The notes beneath the pieces are model-generated. The model saw only the letters and a list, made by a program, of their open reading frames with translations, was not told the DNA's origin and did no database searches. A program made the position numbers and the translations under genes. Positions 1 through 7,979 of a DNA stretch of 64,000 nt are shown piece by piece. Numbering within the stretch: position 1 is the stretch's first letter; the number at the start of each line of letters is the position of its first letter. The DNA comes from Novosphingobium sp. (GTDB taxonomy: Bacteria; Pseudomonadota; Alphaproteobacteria; Sphingomonadales; Sphingomonadaceae), in contig NZ_JBCNLP010000001.1 of NCBI RefSeq assembly GCF_039595395.1, positions 3,844,001-3,908,000 of the forward strand, read 5' to 3'.

Positions 1-25
1 TCTGGTGGAAGGTTAAAAGAGAGAA

Positions 26-262
26 TGCGAGGGCCATCGCCCTCGCGCTCCCTTTACTGTCTGCGTGGGCGCCAAGGGTTCAGCCTCGCGCCATATTTGC
101 CGCGCCGCAGGCTTTAAAAATCCCGGCACAGCCTGTCTCCGATACAGTGACGGCCTGCGGCGCCTTGCCTCGCGCTGGTGGAGAGCTTGGGCACCACGAT
201 ACGGAGCCACTGCCCATGCGTCGGAAGACGGAATGGGAGCGCGAGGGGGTAACCCCCTCGCA
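26..262 (+). repeat. Palindromic intergenic element, copy 1 (type I, forward)
   Basis: First of seven related elements in the window. Both ends are short hairpins: the left is GCGAGGG-CCATCG-type, the right is GCGAGGGGGTAACCCCCTCGC. Each is joined to a GCGCTCCC / GGGAGCGC block, so the ends also pair with each other. The interior carries GCCGCAGGC and GCCTGCGGCGC as inverted halves. A purine-rich flank lies to the left and a pyrimidine-rich flank to the right. It lies just past the 3' end of the porin gene. Confidence 0.85.
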
Positions 263-342
263 TCTTTCTGACTTCAATTCCCTTGAAACCAAAAAGCAGG
301 GGCGCCCGGCGCGAAACCGGACACCCCCGTCAGTTGGGCTCC

Positions 343-1191
343 TCAGAAGGCTGCCGTCAGGGAGAGCACGACCGTGCTCCCCGCGATCGACGAACCGTCC
401 TTGGTAGAAGAGAAGTTGGGTTGCAGGTAGGCGGCTTTGGCCTTGGAAATGTTGGTGTCGATATAGCTGATACCAACGCTGACCGGGCCTGCCACTGCGT
501 AATCTGCCCCAATGTTCCAGTCCCAGTATTCGCCCGTCGGGGTGACGCTGGTGCCGTTGGGGCCAAGGCCGGGGTTGCCGTTGGAGTGGCCGATATGGGC
601 GCGCGGCTTCAGCTTGGTGTGGGGGATGGCATAGTTCACATCGCCCCAGACGTAGAGATTGTCCCAGCTCTGGCCATTGCTGTAGGGCGTGTTCGAGAAG
701 TTGCCGAGCGCCTTCTGCTTGGGAGCATAGGCCACGCCGACCAGCGCGCTGACCGGGCCCAGCGGCGCGGAGAGCTTCACATAGGGCTCGGCGAAATCGG
801 TGGTGTTGGAGCCGCCGGGGTACATGTACCACGTCAGGCCCGCGTCCACCGTCACCTTCTTGAAGGTTTTGGTGAAGCCGCCGACGAGGTCCAGCTCCAT
901 ATTGGCGCCGCCGAACTGGCCCCAGCCCGCAAGGTTGGAGGCCCAGGTGCTGGCGTAAAGGCCGCTCTTGTGCATCACGGTCAGGCCGGCCTGCACGGCC
1001 ATATGCTTGTCGGTCTGCGAGACGCCACGGAAGCGATAGTCGCTGACGAGGCCCGCGCTGCCCGAGATGGTGAAATCGAGTCCGCCCTTGCCGCCCTGTG
1101 CCGGGGCTTCATCCTCGGCGAAAGCAGCCGAGGTGCTGGAGGCAAAGAGGCCCAATGCGATCAGGCCGCGAAGAATGGTTTTGCCCGTCAT
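343..1191 (-). CDS. TorF-family putative porin
   Basis: Predicted outer-membrane beta-barrel of 282 residues. The chosen start (1191) gives a clean signal peptide: basic MTGK, hydrophobic stretch, then SAAFAED as the likely cleavage region. The mature part begins with an acidic/glycine linker followed by LVSDYRFRGVSQTDK, the characteristic opening of the Gcw_chp/TorF family. It then alternates aromatic strands and ends in a C-terminal phenylalanine (LSLTAAF), as expected for barrel assembly by Bam. The in-frame ATG at 1278 would bury the signal peptide and is rejected. It is a single gene bounded by repeats, with no obvious operon partner. The family is seen in many alphaproteobacteria; the substrate is unknown. 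Confidence 0.85.
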   Translation of the reverse strand: MTGKTILRGLIALGLFASSTSAAFAEDEAPAQGGKGGLDFTISGSAGLVSDYRFRGVSQTDKHMAVQAGLTVMHKSGLYASTWASNLAGWGQFGGANMELDLVGGFTKTFKKVTVDAGLTWYMYPGGSNTTDFAEPYVKLSAPLGPVSALVGVAYAPKQKALGNFSNTPYSNGQSWDNLYVWGDVNYAIPHTKLKPRAHIGHSNGNPGLGPNGTSVTPTGEYWDWNIGADYAVAGPVSVGISYIDTNISKAKAAYLQPNFSSTKDGSSIAGSTVVLSLTAAF

Positions 1192-1350
1192 GGTGTGAAA
1201 CGCTCCCTGAAAATCAAAGACCGTTCCGCCTGCGTGCCGACTCCGAAGGCCTCGTTCGGGCCAACTGGAACCGGTCACGCATAGTCATGACGAGATTTGT
1301 GTTGCGATGCCTTTCCGCTGTGTAACGAAGTGTTGCCGGAAGGGTTTAGC

Positions 1351-1418
1351 GGCCCGCTCCCCCGGCCCGGCCATCCATCGGTGGTATGCTGTGGGTGGCT
1401 GGGCCGGGGGAGCGGGCC
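1351..1418. repeat. Loop-conserved long hairpin, copy A
   Basis: Stem arms 1351-1373 and 1396-1418 pair at 22 of 23 positions and enclose a 22-nt loop with the core CATCGGTGGTATGCTGTGGG. A second copy at 5134-5215 has a different stem but almost the same loop. It lies between the porin start and the 3' end of the enoyl-CoA hydratase gene. Confidence 0.75.
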
Positions 1419-1426
1419 GGTGTTGT

Positions 1427-1452
1427 AAAATCCGGCTCTTCCGCCGGATTTT
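1427..1452 (-). terminator. Hairpin terminator of the acyl-CoA block
   Basis: Perfect 10-bp stem (AAAATCCGGC / GCCGGATTTT) with a 6-nt loop, 12 bases beyond the stop of the leftward enoyl-CoA hydratase gene. Read leftward it ends in TTTT, consistent with a Rho-independent terminator for the three-gene operon. Confidence 0.65.
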
Positions 1453-1463
1453 CAAAGAGACGC

Positions 1464-2246
1464 TTACTTGCCCTTCCAGACCGCCGGGCGCTTTTCGACA
1501 AAAGCCGTCATGCCTTCCACCCGGTCCTCGCTGGCGGTCAGCACCTGGAACATGCGGCGTTCGAGCAGCAGGCCCTGATCCAGCGTGGTCTCGAAAGCGG
1601 CATTGACCATTTCCTTGTTCATCAGCGCGGCCATCGGCGCCATGCCCGCGATGGTCTGGGCGGCCTTCACTGCCTCCTCCATTAGGCTGGCGAGCGGCAC
1701 GACGCGCGCCACAAGGCCGCTGCTTTCGGCCTCGGCGGCGTCCATCATGCGGCCCGTCAGGCACAGGTCCATCGCCTTGGCCTTGCCGATGGCGCGGGTC
1801 AGGCGCTGGCTGCCGCCCATGCCGGGGGCGACGCCCAGCTTGATCTCGGGCTGGCCGAATTTGGCGGTGTCAGCCGCGATGATGAAATCCGCCATCATCG
1901 CCAGCTCGCAGCCGCCGCCCAGCGCGAAGCCGTTGACCGCCGCGATCCACGGCTTGCGGGTGCCCTTGACCAGATGGCTGGTCCAGCGGCTGAAGAAGTC
2001 CTGCAGGAAGAACTCGGCGGCGGGCTTGTCGAGCATTTCCTTGATGTCGGCCCCGGCGGCAAAGGCCTTTTCGCCGCTGCCGGTCAGCACGGCGCAGCGT
2101 TGGCTTTCATCGGCCTCGAAGGCTTCGAAGGCGGCGATCAGCTCCTCCAGCACCTGGCTGTTGAGCGCGTTGAGCGCTTTGGGCCGGTTGAGCGTGATGA
2201 TCGTCACCGCGCCCTGAGTTTCGACGATCAATGTGGACTCACTCAT
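1464..2246 (-). CDS. Enoyl-CoA hydratase
   Basis: Crotonase-fold enzyme of 260 residues that hydrates a trans-2-enoyl-CoA. Visible motifs: the oxyanion-hole region AFAAGADIKEM, the second oxyanion glycine region in ALGGGCELAM, and GQPEIKLGVAPGMGG, which carries the acidic residue typical of true hydratases. The start at 2246 (MSEST) overlaps the end of the upstream gene by 8 bases, so the two are translationally coupled; the upstream ATG at 2291 would overlap that gene much further. In this operon the likely substrate is methacrylyl-CoA from valine or a short fatty enoyl-CoA. The operon context is seen; the exact substrate is inferred. Confidence 0.9.
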   Translation of the reverse strand: MSESTLIVETQGAVTIITLNRPKALNALNSQVLEELIAAFEAFEADESQRCAVLTGSGEKAFAAGADIKEMLDKPAAEFFLQDFFSRWTSHLVKGTRKPWIAAVNGFALGGGCELAMMADFIIAADTAKFGQPEIKLGVAPGMGGSQRLTRAIGKAKAMDLCLTGRMMDAAEAESSGLVARVVPLASLMEEAVKAAQTIAGMAPMAALMNKEMVNAAFETTLDQGLLLERRMFQVLTASEDRVEGMTAFVEKRPAVWKGK

Positions 2247-3297
2247 AGGGGCTCCATTCTTCATCAGCGGGCAGAGGAGCGAAGATCGCATCGATCATCG
2301 CATCGCTCACGCCTTGGGGGGTGGCGGGGTTCCAGACCGGGGCATTGTCCTTGTCGATCAGCACGGCGCGCACCCCTTCGGCGAAATCGGGCAGCATCAC
2401 CATGCGCGCGGCAAGGCGGTATTCCATCGCCATATTGGCGGCGAAGGTCTCCAGACGCAGGGCCTGCGCCATCTGGCGCAGCGCCACCTTGCAGGTAAGC
2501 GGGCAGCGCGCCGAGAGCGTGGCCAAGGTTTTGGCCGCCCAGTCGCTGTCATCCTCGGCCAGCGAGGCGAGGATGGCCTCCAGCGTCGGCTTGGCGAAAT
2601 GGCGCAGGATGGGAATAAGCTGCCCGGTGATCGGCGCTTCCTCCGGCTGGTCGGCAAAGGCCCCCAGCACCCGGCCCGGCGCCTCGCCATCAATCAGCCT
2701 TGCCTTGGCCTGCGCCAGAGCCGCCACCGGCAGATGATGCGTGGCAAGGCCCGCCCAGAGGCAGTCCGCACCGTTCATCCGCGCCCCGGTCAGCGCCAGA
2801 TAGGGCCCCAGCCGCCCCGACAGGCGCGAGAGATACCAGCCGCCGCCCACATCGGGGAACAGGCCGATCGCCGCCTCGGGCATGGCGAACATGGTGTTGG
2901 TGGTGGCCACGCGATAGCGCGCGGGCTGGCTGATGCCCACGCCGCCGCCCATGGTGACGCCATCCATGAAGGAGACCACCGGCTTGGGATAGGTGTAGAG
3001 CAGATGGTTGAGGCGATATTCGTCGAAGAAGAAGCGGCGCGCTCCGGCCCCGCCCTCCTCCAGCGCCGAGCGCCGGGCCGCCGTCACATCGCCGCCCGCG
3101 CAGAAACCGCGCCCCTCGGCATGGTCGATGATGACCACGCTGACCAGCGGGTCGTCGCGCCACTCAAGCAGCGCGCGGGCCATCAGCGCGATCATCTCGG
3201 GGTTCAGCGCATGCAGCGCGCGTGGTCGGTTGAGGGAGAGGACACCGGCGGCGCCCCGGCGTTCCACCAGAACGGGGGGCTGTTCGGCTTCGCTCAT
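2239..3297 (-). CDS. 3-hydroxyisobutyryl-CoA hydrolase (crotonase superfamily)
   Basis: 352-residue crotonase-fold protein. Its length and motifs (GRGFCAGGDVTAA, then MGGGVGISQPARYR and PEAAIGLFPDVGGGWYLSRL) match the 3-hydroxyisobutyryl-CoA hydrolase branch rather than ordinary 260-residue enoyl-CoA hydratases. It would release 3-hydroxyisobutyrate and CoA in valine catabolism. It overlaps the acyl-CoA dehydrogenase gene by 4 bases (ATGA) and the enoyl-CoA hydratase gene by 8, so the three genes form one operon. Some family members are annotated only as enoyl-CoA hydratase/isomerase; the hydrolase call rests on length, the FPDVGGG motif and the neighbours. Confidence 0.85.
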   Translation of the reverse strand: MSEAEQPPVLVERRGAAGVLSLNRPRALHALNPEMIALMARALLEWRDDPLVSVVIIDHAEGRGFCAGGDVTAARRSALEEGGAGARRFFFDEYRLNHLLYTYPKPVVSFMDGVTMGGGVGISQPARYRVATTNTMFAMPEAAIGLFPDVGGGWYLSRLSGRLGPYLALTGARMNGADCLWAGLATHHLPVAALAQAKARLIDGEAPGRVLGAFADQPEEAPITGQLIPILRHFAKPTLEAILASLAEDDSDWAAKTLATLSARCPLTCKVALRQMAQALRLETFAANMAMEYRLAARMVMLPDFAEGVRAVLIDKDNAPVWNPATPQGVSDAMIDAIFAPLPADEEWSPYE

Positions 3298-4436
3298 GCC
3301 AGCAGATCGCGTGCGATAATCATGCGCATCACCTCGTTTGTGCCCTCAAGGATACGGTGCACACGCAAGTCGCGCCAGAACCGTTCAATCGGATAGTCGC
3401 GCAAATAACCGTATCCGCCAAACAATTGCAGCGCGGCATCGACGATGGTCGAACCCGAATCGCTGGCCAGCCGCTTGGCCATGGCGGCAAAGCGGGTCTT
3501 GTCGGGGGCGCCCGCGGTCACCTTGGCGGCGGCCAGATAGAGCAGCGCGCGCGCCGCCTCCAGATCGGTGGCCATATCGGCGATGCGGAACTGGGTGTTC
3601 TGGAAGGCGGCGATGGGCTGGCCGAACTGCTTGCGCTCCTTCGCATAGCCGATGGCCTCATCCAGACAGCGCTGCGCCCCGCCCAGAGAACAGGCCCCGA
3701 TGTTGAGCCGCCCGCCATCCAGCCCCGCCATGGCGATGCGGAAGCCCTGCCCCTCGTCGCCCAGCCGGTTGGCGGCGGGCACGCGCACATCCTCAAGAAC
3801 CACCGGAGCGGTGGGGCTGGCATGCCACCCCAGCTTCTCCTCCTGCTTGCCGAAGGAGAGGCCCTTCATGTCCTTCTCCACCGCAAAGCAGGAGATGCCG
3901 CGCGGCCCCGCCTCGCCGGTGCGCGCCATCACCAGATAGAGGTCATTGTAGCCCGCGCCGGAGATAAACTGCTTGGTGCCGTTGAGGATGTAATCATCCC
4001 CATCGCGCCGCGCCGTGCTGACCAGCGCCGCCGCATCCGACCCCGAACCCGGCTCGGTCAGGCAATAGGAGGCGATCGCTTCCATCGTCACCAGCGAGGG
4101 CAGCCAGCGGGCCTTCAAATCCTCCGACCCGAAGCTGTCGACCATCCAGGCGCCCATATTGTGGATCGAGACAAAGGCGCTGGTCGCCGGGCAGCCATAG
4201 GCCATCGCCTCCATCACCAGCGCCGCCTCCAGACGGCCCAGCCCCGAACCGCCGCCCTCGGGCGAGACATAGATCGAGCCCAGCCCCAGGGCGCCCGCCT
4301 CTTTCCACACTTCGATCGGATAGTGGTGCTCGGCATCCCAGCGCGCGGCATGAGGGGTGATGGCCTGGGCGGTAAAGCCGCGCGCCATATCCTGAATGGC
4401 AAGCTGGTCGTCATTGAGCTGGAAGGGATCGCTCAT
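3294..4436 (-). CDS. Acyl-CoA dehydrogenase, probably isobutyryl-CoA dehydrogenase
   Basis: 380-residue flavoprotein, the standard length of a short/branched-chain acyl-CoA dehydrogenase. Motifs: YCLTEPGSGSDAAAL near residue 130 (FAD/substrate loop) and LFGGYGYLRDYPIERFWRD near 335, followed by ILEGTNEVMR, whose glutamate is the expected catalytic base. It would introduce the 2,3 double bond of isobutyryl-CoA and pass electrons to ETF. It is the first gene of the three-gene operon. The ATG at 4436 is followed by MSDPFQLNDDQ, a normal N-terminus. The isobutyryl specificity comes from the neighbouring hydrolase, not from a diagnostic residue. Confidence 0.9.
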   Translation of the reverse strand: MSDPFQLNDDQLAIQDMARGFTAQAITPHAARWDAEHHYPIEVWKEAGALGLGSIYVSPEGGGSGLGRLEAALVMEAMAYGCPATSAFVSIHNMGAWMVDSFGSEDLKARWLPSLVTMEAIASYCLTEPGSGSDAAALVSTARRDGDDYILNGTKQFISGAGYNDLYLVMARTGEAGPRGISCFAVEKDMKGLSFGKQEEKLGWHASPTAPVVLEDVRVPAANRLGDEGQGFRIAMAGLDGGRLNIGACSLGGAQRCLDEAIGYAKERKQFGQPIAAFQNTQFRIADMATDLEAARALLYLAAAKVTAGAPDKTRFAAMAKRLASDSGSTIVDAALQLFGGYGYLRDYPIERFWRDLRVHRILEGTNEVMRMIIARDLLA

Positions 4437-4615
4437 CGTGGAATCCTCTCGACATGGAATAGCGGAGTCTTGCAGCCCGCTTTAACCGATCGATTAACAC
4501 ACCCGGACGGGGGCCGTAAAGGGATCAGCGGTATGCTATGAGCATCGCGCGCTTGCGGCATCACGCTCCCTCTGGCACCAGCCTTGCGTGTCTTACCCCG
4601 GTTCGTTCAGAAAGC

Positions 4616-5113
4616 ATGCCTGTGTCCGTTGCCGCCATCGACCCCGCCCTGTTCCGCCAGACTCTGGGCCATTACCCCACGGGCGTTGCCGCCGTCACCG
4701 CGCTGGATGAGGCGGGCGTGCCGCTGGCGCTGGTGGTGGGCAGCTTCACCTCGGTCAGCCTCGATCCGCCGCTGGTGGGTTTCCTGCCCGACAAGCGCTC
4801 GACCACATGGCCGCTGATCCACAGCGCGGGCCATTTCGCGGTGAACATTCTGGGCTCGGACCAGACCGCCCTGTGCCGCCAACTGGCCGGCAAGGGCGAG
4901 AAGATGGCGGGCGTCGCCTGGCATGTCAGCGCGAACAATCTGCCCATTCTGGACGATGCGCTGGTGTCGATCGAATGCCGCATCGCCTGGGTGCATGAGG
5001 CGGGCGACCACCATTTCGTGCTGGGCCAGGTGCTGGACATGAAGGTCCAGCGCGAGGGCGATCCGATGCTGTTCCATCGCGGGCAATATGGCGGTTTCGC
5101 GGCCTTGAGTTGA
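4616..5113 (+). CDS. Flavin reductase-like FMN-binding protein
   Basis: 165-residue protein of the flavin reductase domain family, in the size range of the small reductase components of two-component monooxygenases. It has the usual opening (FRQTLGHYPTGVAAVTA), then VGSFTSVSLDPPLVGFLPDKRSTTWP and HFAVNILGSDQTALC, which form the flavin-binding core. It probably reduces FMN or FAD with NAD(P)H. The start at 4616 (MPVSV) is preferred over 4538 because the extra residues are not family-like. It diverges from the valine block, with 179 bases between starts. No partner oxygenase is visible, so the acceptor is unknown. Confidence 0.85.
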   Translation: MPVSVAAIDPALFRQTLGHYPTGVAAVTALDEAGVPLALVVGSFTSVSLDPPLVGFLPDKRSTTWPLIHSAGHFAVNILGSDQTALCRQLAGKGEKMAGVAWHVSANNLPILDDALVSIECRIAWVHEAGDHHFVLGQVLDMKVQREGDPMLFHRGQYGGFAALS

Positions 5114-5133
5114 AATCCGGCTTCGCCGGATTT
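5113..5133 (+). terminator. Hairpin terminator after flavin reductase
   Basis: Perfect 9-bp stem AAATCCGGC / GCCGGATTT with a TTC loop, overlapping the last base of the stop codon and ending in TTT. Its stem is nearly the same as the terminator at 1427-1452, suggesting a shared cassette. Confidence 0.55.
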
Positions 5134-5215
5134 GCGGCACCAGCCCTCTCCCCCGCCCGGTCACGCATCGGTCGTATCCTGTGGGTGGCCGGGCGGGGAA
5201 GAGGGCCGGTGCCGC
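5134..5215. repeat. Loop-conserved long hairpin, copy B
   Basis: Arms 5134-5163 and 5186-5215 pair at about 27 of 30 positions and enclose the loop core CATCGGTCGTATCCTGTGGG. The loop matches copy A at most positions whereas the stem bases differ. A further perfect 10-bp hairpin (GACCATGTGC / GCACATGGTC, 5219-5244) follows, so three hairpins lie in tandem between the flavin reductase and cheW genes. I see no gene in 5114-5434. Confidence 0.75.
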
Positions 5216-5434
5216 TCTGACCATGTGCCCTTCCGCACATGGTCCAGACAGCGCTCCTGAGCATCGCTGAATGTTCCGTGGCCAGTGCAACGGAATTGAA
5301 CCCATCTGGCCTTGCCTGCCCACGCCGATGAGCCGAAATTCGGGGCTCAACCGGGGTGTGGACAGCAACAACCCCGGCAGCATCCGCCCGGACCATCCGG
5401 GCGGCGTGTCAGAACAGGTCAGAAAGAACGGGTC

Positions 5435-5893
5435 ATGAGTCGCGAATGCATCATCTTTGAAGTCGAAGGGCAGAGCTTTGCCCTCGATATCGGCACCATC
5501 CGCGAAATCCGCGACTGGTCGCCTCTCACCCGCGTCCCCGGCCTGCCCGCCGATGTGGTGGGCGTCACCAACGACCATGGCGCGATCCTGCCGGTGATCG
5601 ACCTGTCGCTGCGGCTGGGCTGGAACCCCATCGCCGACAGCGAAAGCCACTCGATCATCATCGTGCAGTTCGACGATCACACCTGCGCGCTGGTGGTCGA
5701 GCAGATCGGCGATCTGGTGCTGATCGATGAGGACGCCCTGCAACCGCCGCCCGAACTGGGCAACAGCGCGGCAGCCGGCAGCGCGCTGCGCTTTATCGAA
5801 GGGCTGGCCCCCTTCCGCGAGGGCATGGTGCAACTGCTGAATATTGCCGCGCTGACAGAGGATTGCGTGATGCACCGGCTCCATTCGGCCTGA
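5435..5893 (+). CDS. CheW-like chemotaxis coupling protein
   Basis: 152-residue single CheW domain. The core is recognisable: IIFEVEGQSFALDIGTIREI at the N-terminus, then TRVPGLPADVVGVTNDHGAILPVIDL, the segment that in CheW contacts the kinase CheA and the receptors. It would be a cytoplasmic adaptor linking receptors to CheA. The start at 5435 is chosen because the domain begins at once; the in-frame ATG at 5312 lies in the hairpin region. No cheA, cheY, mcp or flagellar gene is in the window, so it is either an orphan coupling protein or part of a dispersed pathway. Confidence 0.85.
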   Translation: MSRECIIFEVEGQSFALDIGTIREIRDWSPLTRVPGLPADVVGVTNDHGAILPVIDLSLRLGWNPIADSESHSIIIVQFDDHTCALVVEQIGDLVLIDEDALQPPPELGNSAAAGSALRFIEGLAPFREGMVQLLNIAALTEDCVMHRLHSA

Positions 5894-6013
5894 ACCGGGC
5901 GCCGCCAGACGGGGCGGATCGCTGACAGGGCTTGACCCCTTGCGGTGGATCAAGGCACCCGGTGTCGGGAACGGCCAGAACGGCCTGCACCTGACGCCGG
6001 AGACCAGCCCCCC

Positions 6014-6967
6014 ATGACTCAGACGCCGCAGATCCCCCAGAGCGACGCCGCCCTCTTCACCGCGCTGCAGGCTGATACGGCCGCCGCCCCGCCGCTGGCC
6101 GCGCGCTTTGCCGACCGGCCCCGGCGCAGCGCGCTGTTCATGCCCGCCTCCAACCCGCGCGCGCTGGCCAAGGCCCGCAGCCTGCCAGCCGATATCATCG
6201 TGCTCGATCTGGAAGATGCCGTCGCGCCCGAACTGAAGGACGAGGCCCGCGATGCCGCCGTCGCCACCGTCTATTCCGGTGGTTTCGGCCACCGCGAGGT
6301 CGTCATCCGCGTCAACGGGCTCGACACGCCATGGGGCGCCGAGGACCTCGCCGCCGTCGCCGGATGCGGCGCGGACGCTATTCTGGTCCCCAAGGTCAGC
6401 AGCCCCGCCGATGTGATGGCGTGGAACGAGGCGCTCTCCAACGCCCCCGCCGAGTTGCAGCTCTGGGCGATGATCGAAAGCTGCGCCTCGGTGCTGCGTC
6501 TGGATGCCATCGGCGCCCTCTCGGGCTCCACGCGCCTCAGCCTGTGGATGGTGGGCACCAACGATCTCGCGCGCGAGATGCGCGCCCGCCCCGGCCGGGA
6601 TCGCGCCGTGTTCCAGCCGCTGTTGACCTTCGCGGTGGCGGCGGCGCGGGCGCATGGGCTGGGCATCCTCGATGCGGTTTGCAACGATTTCCGCGATCTG
6701 GATCGTTTCCGTGCCGAATGCGAGCAGGGGCTGATGCTTGGCTTCGATGGCAAGAGCCTGATCCATCCCGACCAGATCGCGCCTTGCCATGCGGTCTTCA
6801 CCCCCAGCGCGGAAGAGCTGGAGGCCGCCCAGCGCATCCTCGATGCTTTCGCCGCGCCTGAAGCTTCGGGCAAAGGCGCGATCCGCGTGGATGGGCGGAT
6901 GGTGGAGCTGCTGCATCTGGAAGAGGCAAAGCGGTTGATCGCTTTGGCCAGGAAAATCAGCGAGTAA
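6014..6967 (+). CDS. HpcH/HpaI aldolase / citrate lyase beta-subunit-like CoA ester lyase
   Basis: 317-residue TIM-barrel protein of the CitE-like family. Supporting motifs: RSALFMPASNPRALAKA near residue 40, IIVLDLEDAVAPELK (metal/substrate acid), and LWAMIESCASVL with MLGFDGKSLIHPDQI towards the end. Relatives cleave or form malyl-CoA, citramalyl-CoA or beta-methylmalyl-CoA with Mg2+. The start at 6014 follows a short gap after cheW; the ATG at 5945 adds residues that look like intergenic sequence. No citD/citF is nearby, so it is unlikely to be part of a citrate lyase complex. The exact substrate cannot be read from sequence. Confidence 0.85.
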   Translation: MTQTPQIPQSDAALFTALQADTAAAPPLAARFADRPRRSALFMPASNPRALAKARSLPADIIVLDLEDAVAPELKDEARDAAVATVYSGGFGHREVVIRVNGLDTPWGAEDLAAVAGCGADAILVPKVSSPADVMAWNEALSNAPAELQLWAMIESCASVLRLDAIGALSGSTRLSLWMVGTNDLAREMRARPGRDRAVFQPLLTFAVAAARAHGLGILDAVCNDFRDLDRFRAECEQGLMLGFDGKSLIHPDQIAPCHAVFTPSAEELEAAQRILDAFAAPEASGKGAIRVDGRMVELLHLEEAKRLIALARKISE

Positions 6968-6981
6968 GAAGAAAGTGAGAA

Positions 6982-7213
6982 TGCGAGGGTGTTACACCCT
7001 CGCGCTCCCATGAGTTGTCAGCCTTGGCGCTTCGGGTTCGACCATAGAGCAACGTCGCAGCGCCGCAGGCAAGTCTTGATCGCACAGCGCTATCGGGTTG
7101 AAAGCCTGCGGCGCCTCAGATTGTGCAGGTGGAGAGTTCCGGCACAAGGATTCGGCGCCACCGCCCTCTCGCCGGAAGACGTTCTGGGAGCGCGAGGGGG
7201 TAACCCCCTCGCA
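6982..7213 (+). repeat. Palindromic intergenic element, copy 2 (type II, forward)
   Basis: 232-bp element filling the gap between the converging CitE-like and cysQ genes. The left terminal hairpin has GGGTGTTACACCC, the right GGGGGTAACCCCC. The interior has CAGCGCCGCAGGC and GCCTGCGGCGCC. The left flank is purine-rich and the right flank pyrimidine-rich. Confidence 0.85.
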
Positions 7214-7220
7214 TCTTCCC

Positions 7221-7979
7221 CTAAACCTTAACCAGTCCCTGAACTTCCCGCAAAACCCGCTCCGCATGTTCCTTGCGGCAAATCAGCAGGTCGGGCAGCC
7301 ACGGGTTGGGCATGTTGTACACCAGCGCCGAGCCATCCATGCGCGAAACATGCAGCCCATGCGCCAGCGCCACGGCAGCGGGGGCGCAATTGTCCCACTC
7401 GTACTGACCGCCGGAATGGAGGTAGATGTCCGCCTCGCCGCGCACCACGGCCATAGCCTTGGCCCCAGCCGAGCCCATCGCCACCAGATCGGCGCCCAGA
7501 GCTTCCGCGACCGCCACAGCCTCGGGCGCCGGGCGCGAGCGGCTGACCAGCATGCGCAGGGGCGACGGCGCGGGGGGCACCGGCTGCGGCTTGTCGGAAC
7601 GGAAGACCAGCCCCGGCCCCGGCAGGGCCACGGCGCCCAGCACGGGCTTGCCGCCGATCGACAGGCCGATATGCACCGCCCAGTCGGCGCGTTCCTGACC
7701 ATATTCGCGGGTGCCGTCGACGGGGTCGATGATCCACACGCGGTCTTTGCTGAGGCGCAGCGGCGTGTCCTTGCTTTCCTCCGAGAGGATGCCGTCATCG
7801 GGGCGCTGCTGGGCCAGCGCTTCCATCAGGAAGGCGTTGGCCGCCGCATCGCCCGCCTTGCCCAGAGCCTTGCCCTGAACGAGGCGGCAATCGCGCGTGG
7901 CGAGCAGGATACGACCGGCGGCAGCGGCAAGTTGCGCGGCCAGTTCGGCATCATCGGCGATAAGGCAGGAGTTTTCCAT
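7221..7979 (-). CDS. cysQ: 3'(2'),5'-bisphosphate nucleotidase CysQ
   Basis: 252-residue inositol-monophosphatase-fold enzyme that hydrolyses PAP to AMP, removing the by-product of PAPS use. The metal-binding motifs are present: LSEESKDTP near residue 64, WIIDPVDGTREYGQ near 83-96, and the later WDNCAPAAVALAHG. The start codon (7979) overlaps the stop codon of cysNC, so it is the last gene of the sulfate-activation operon. That position supports PAP rather than inositol phosphate as the substrate. It is intact, unlike the upstream cysD and cysN N-terminus. Confidence 0.92.
   Translation of the reverse strand: MENSCLIADDAELAAQLAAAAGRILLATRDCRLVQGKALGKAGDAAANAFLMEALAQQRPDDGILSEESKDTPLRLSKDRVWIIDPVDGTREYGQERADWAVHIGLSIGGKPVLGAVALPGPGLVFRSDKPQPVPPAPSPLRMLVSRSRPAPEAVAVAEALGADLVAMGSAGAKAMAVVRGEADIYLHSGGQYEWDNCAPAAVALAHGLHVSRMDGSALVYNMPNPWLPDLLICRKEHAERVLREVQGLVKV

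Noticed and set aside
4607..6916. A 769-residue minus-strand frame spanning flavin reductase, cheW and the CitE-like gene
   Set aside because: It crosses three real genes and two hairpin repeats without any recognisable domain.
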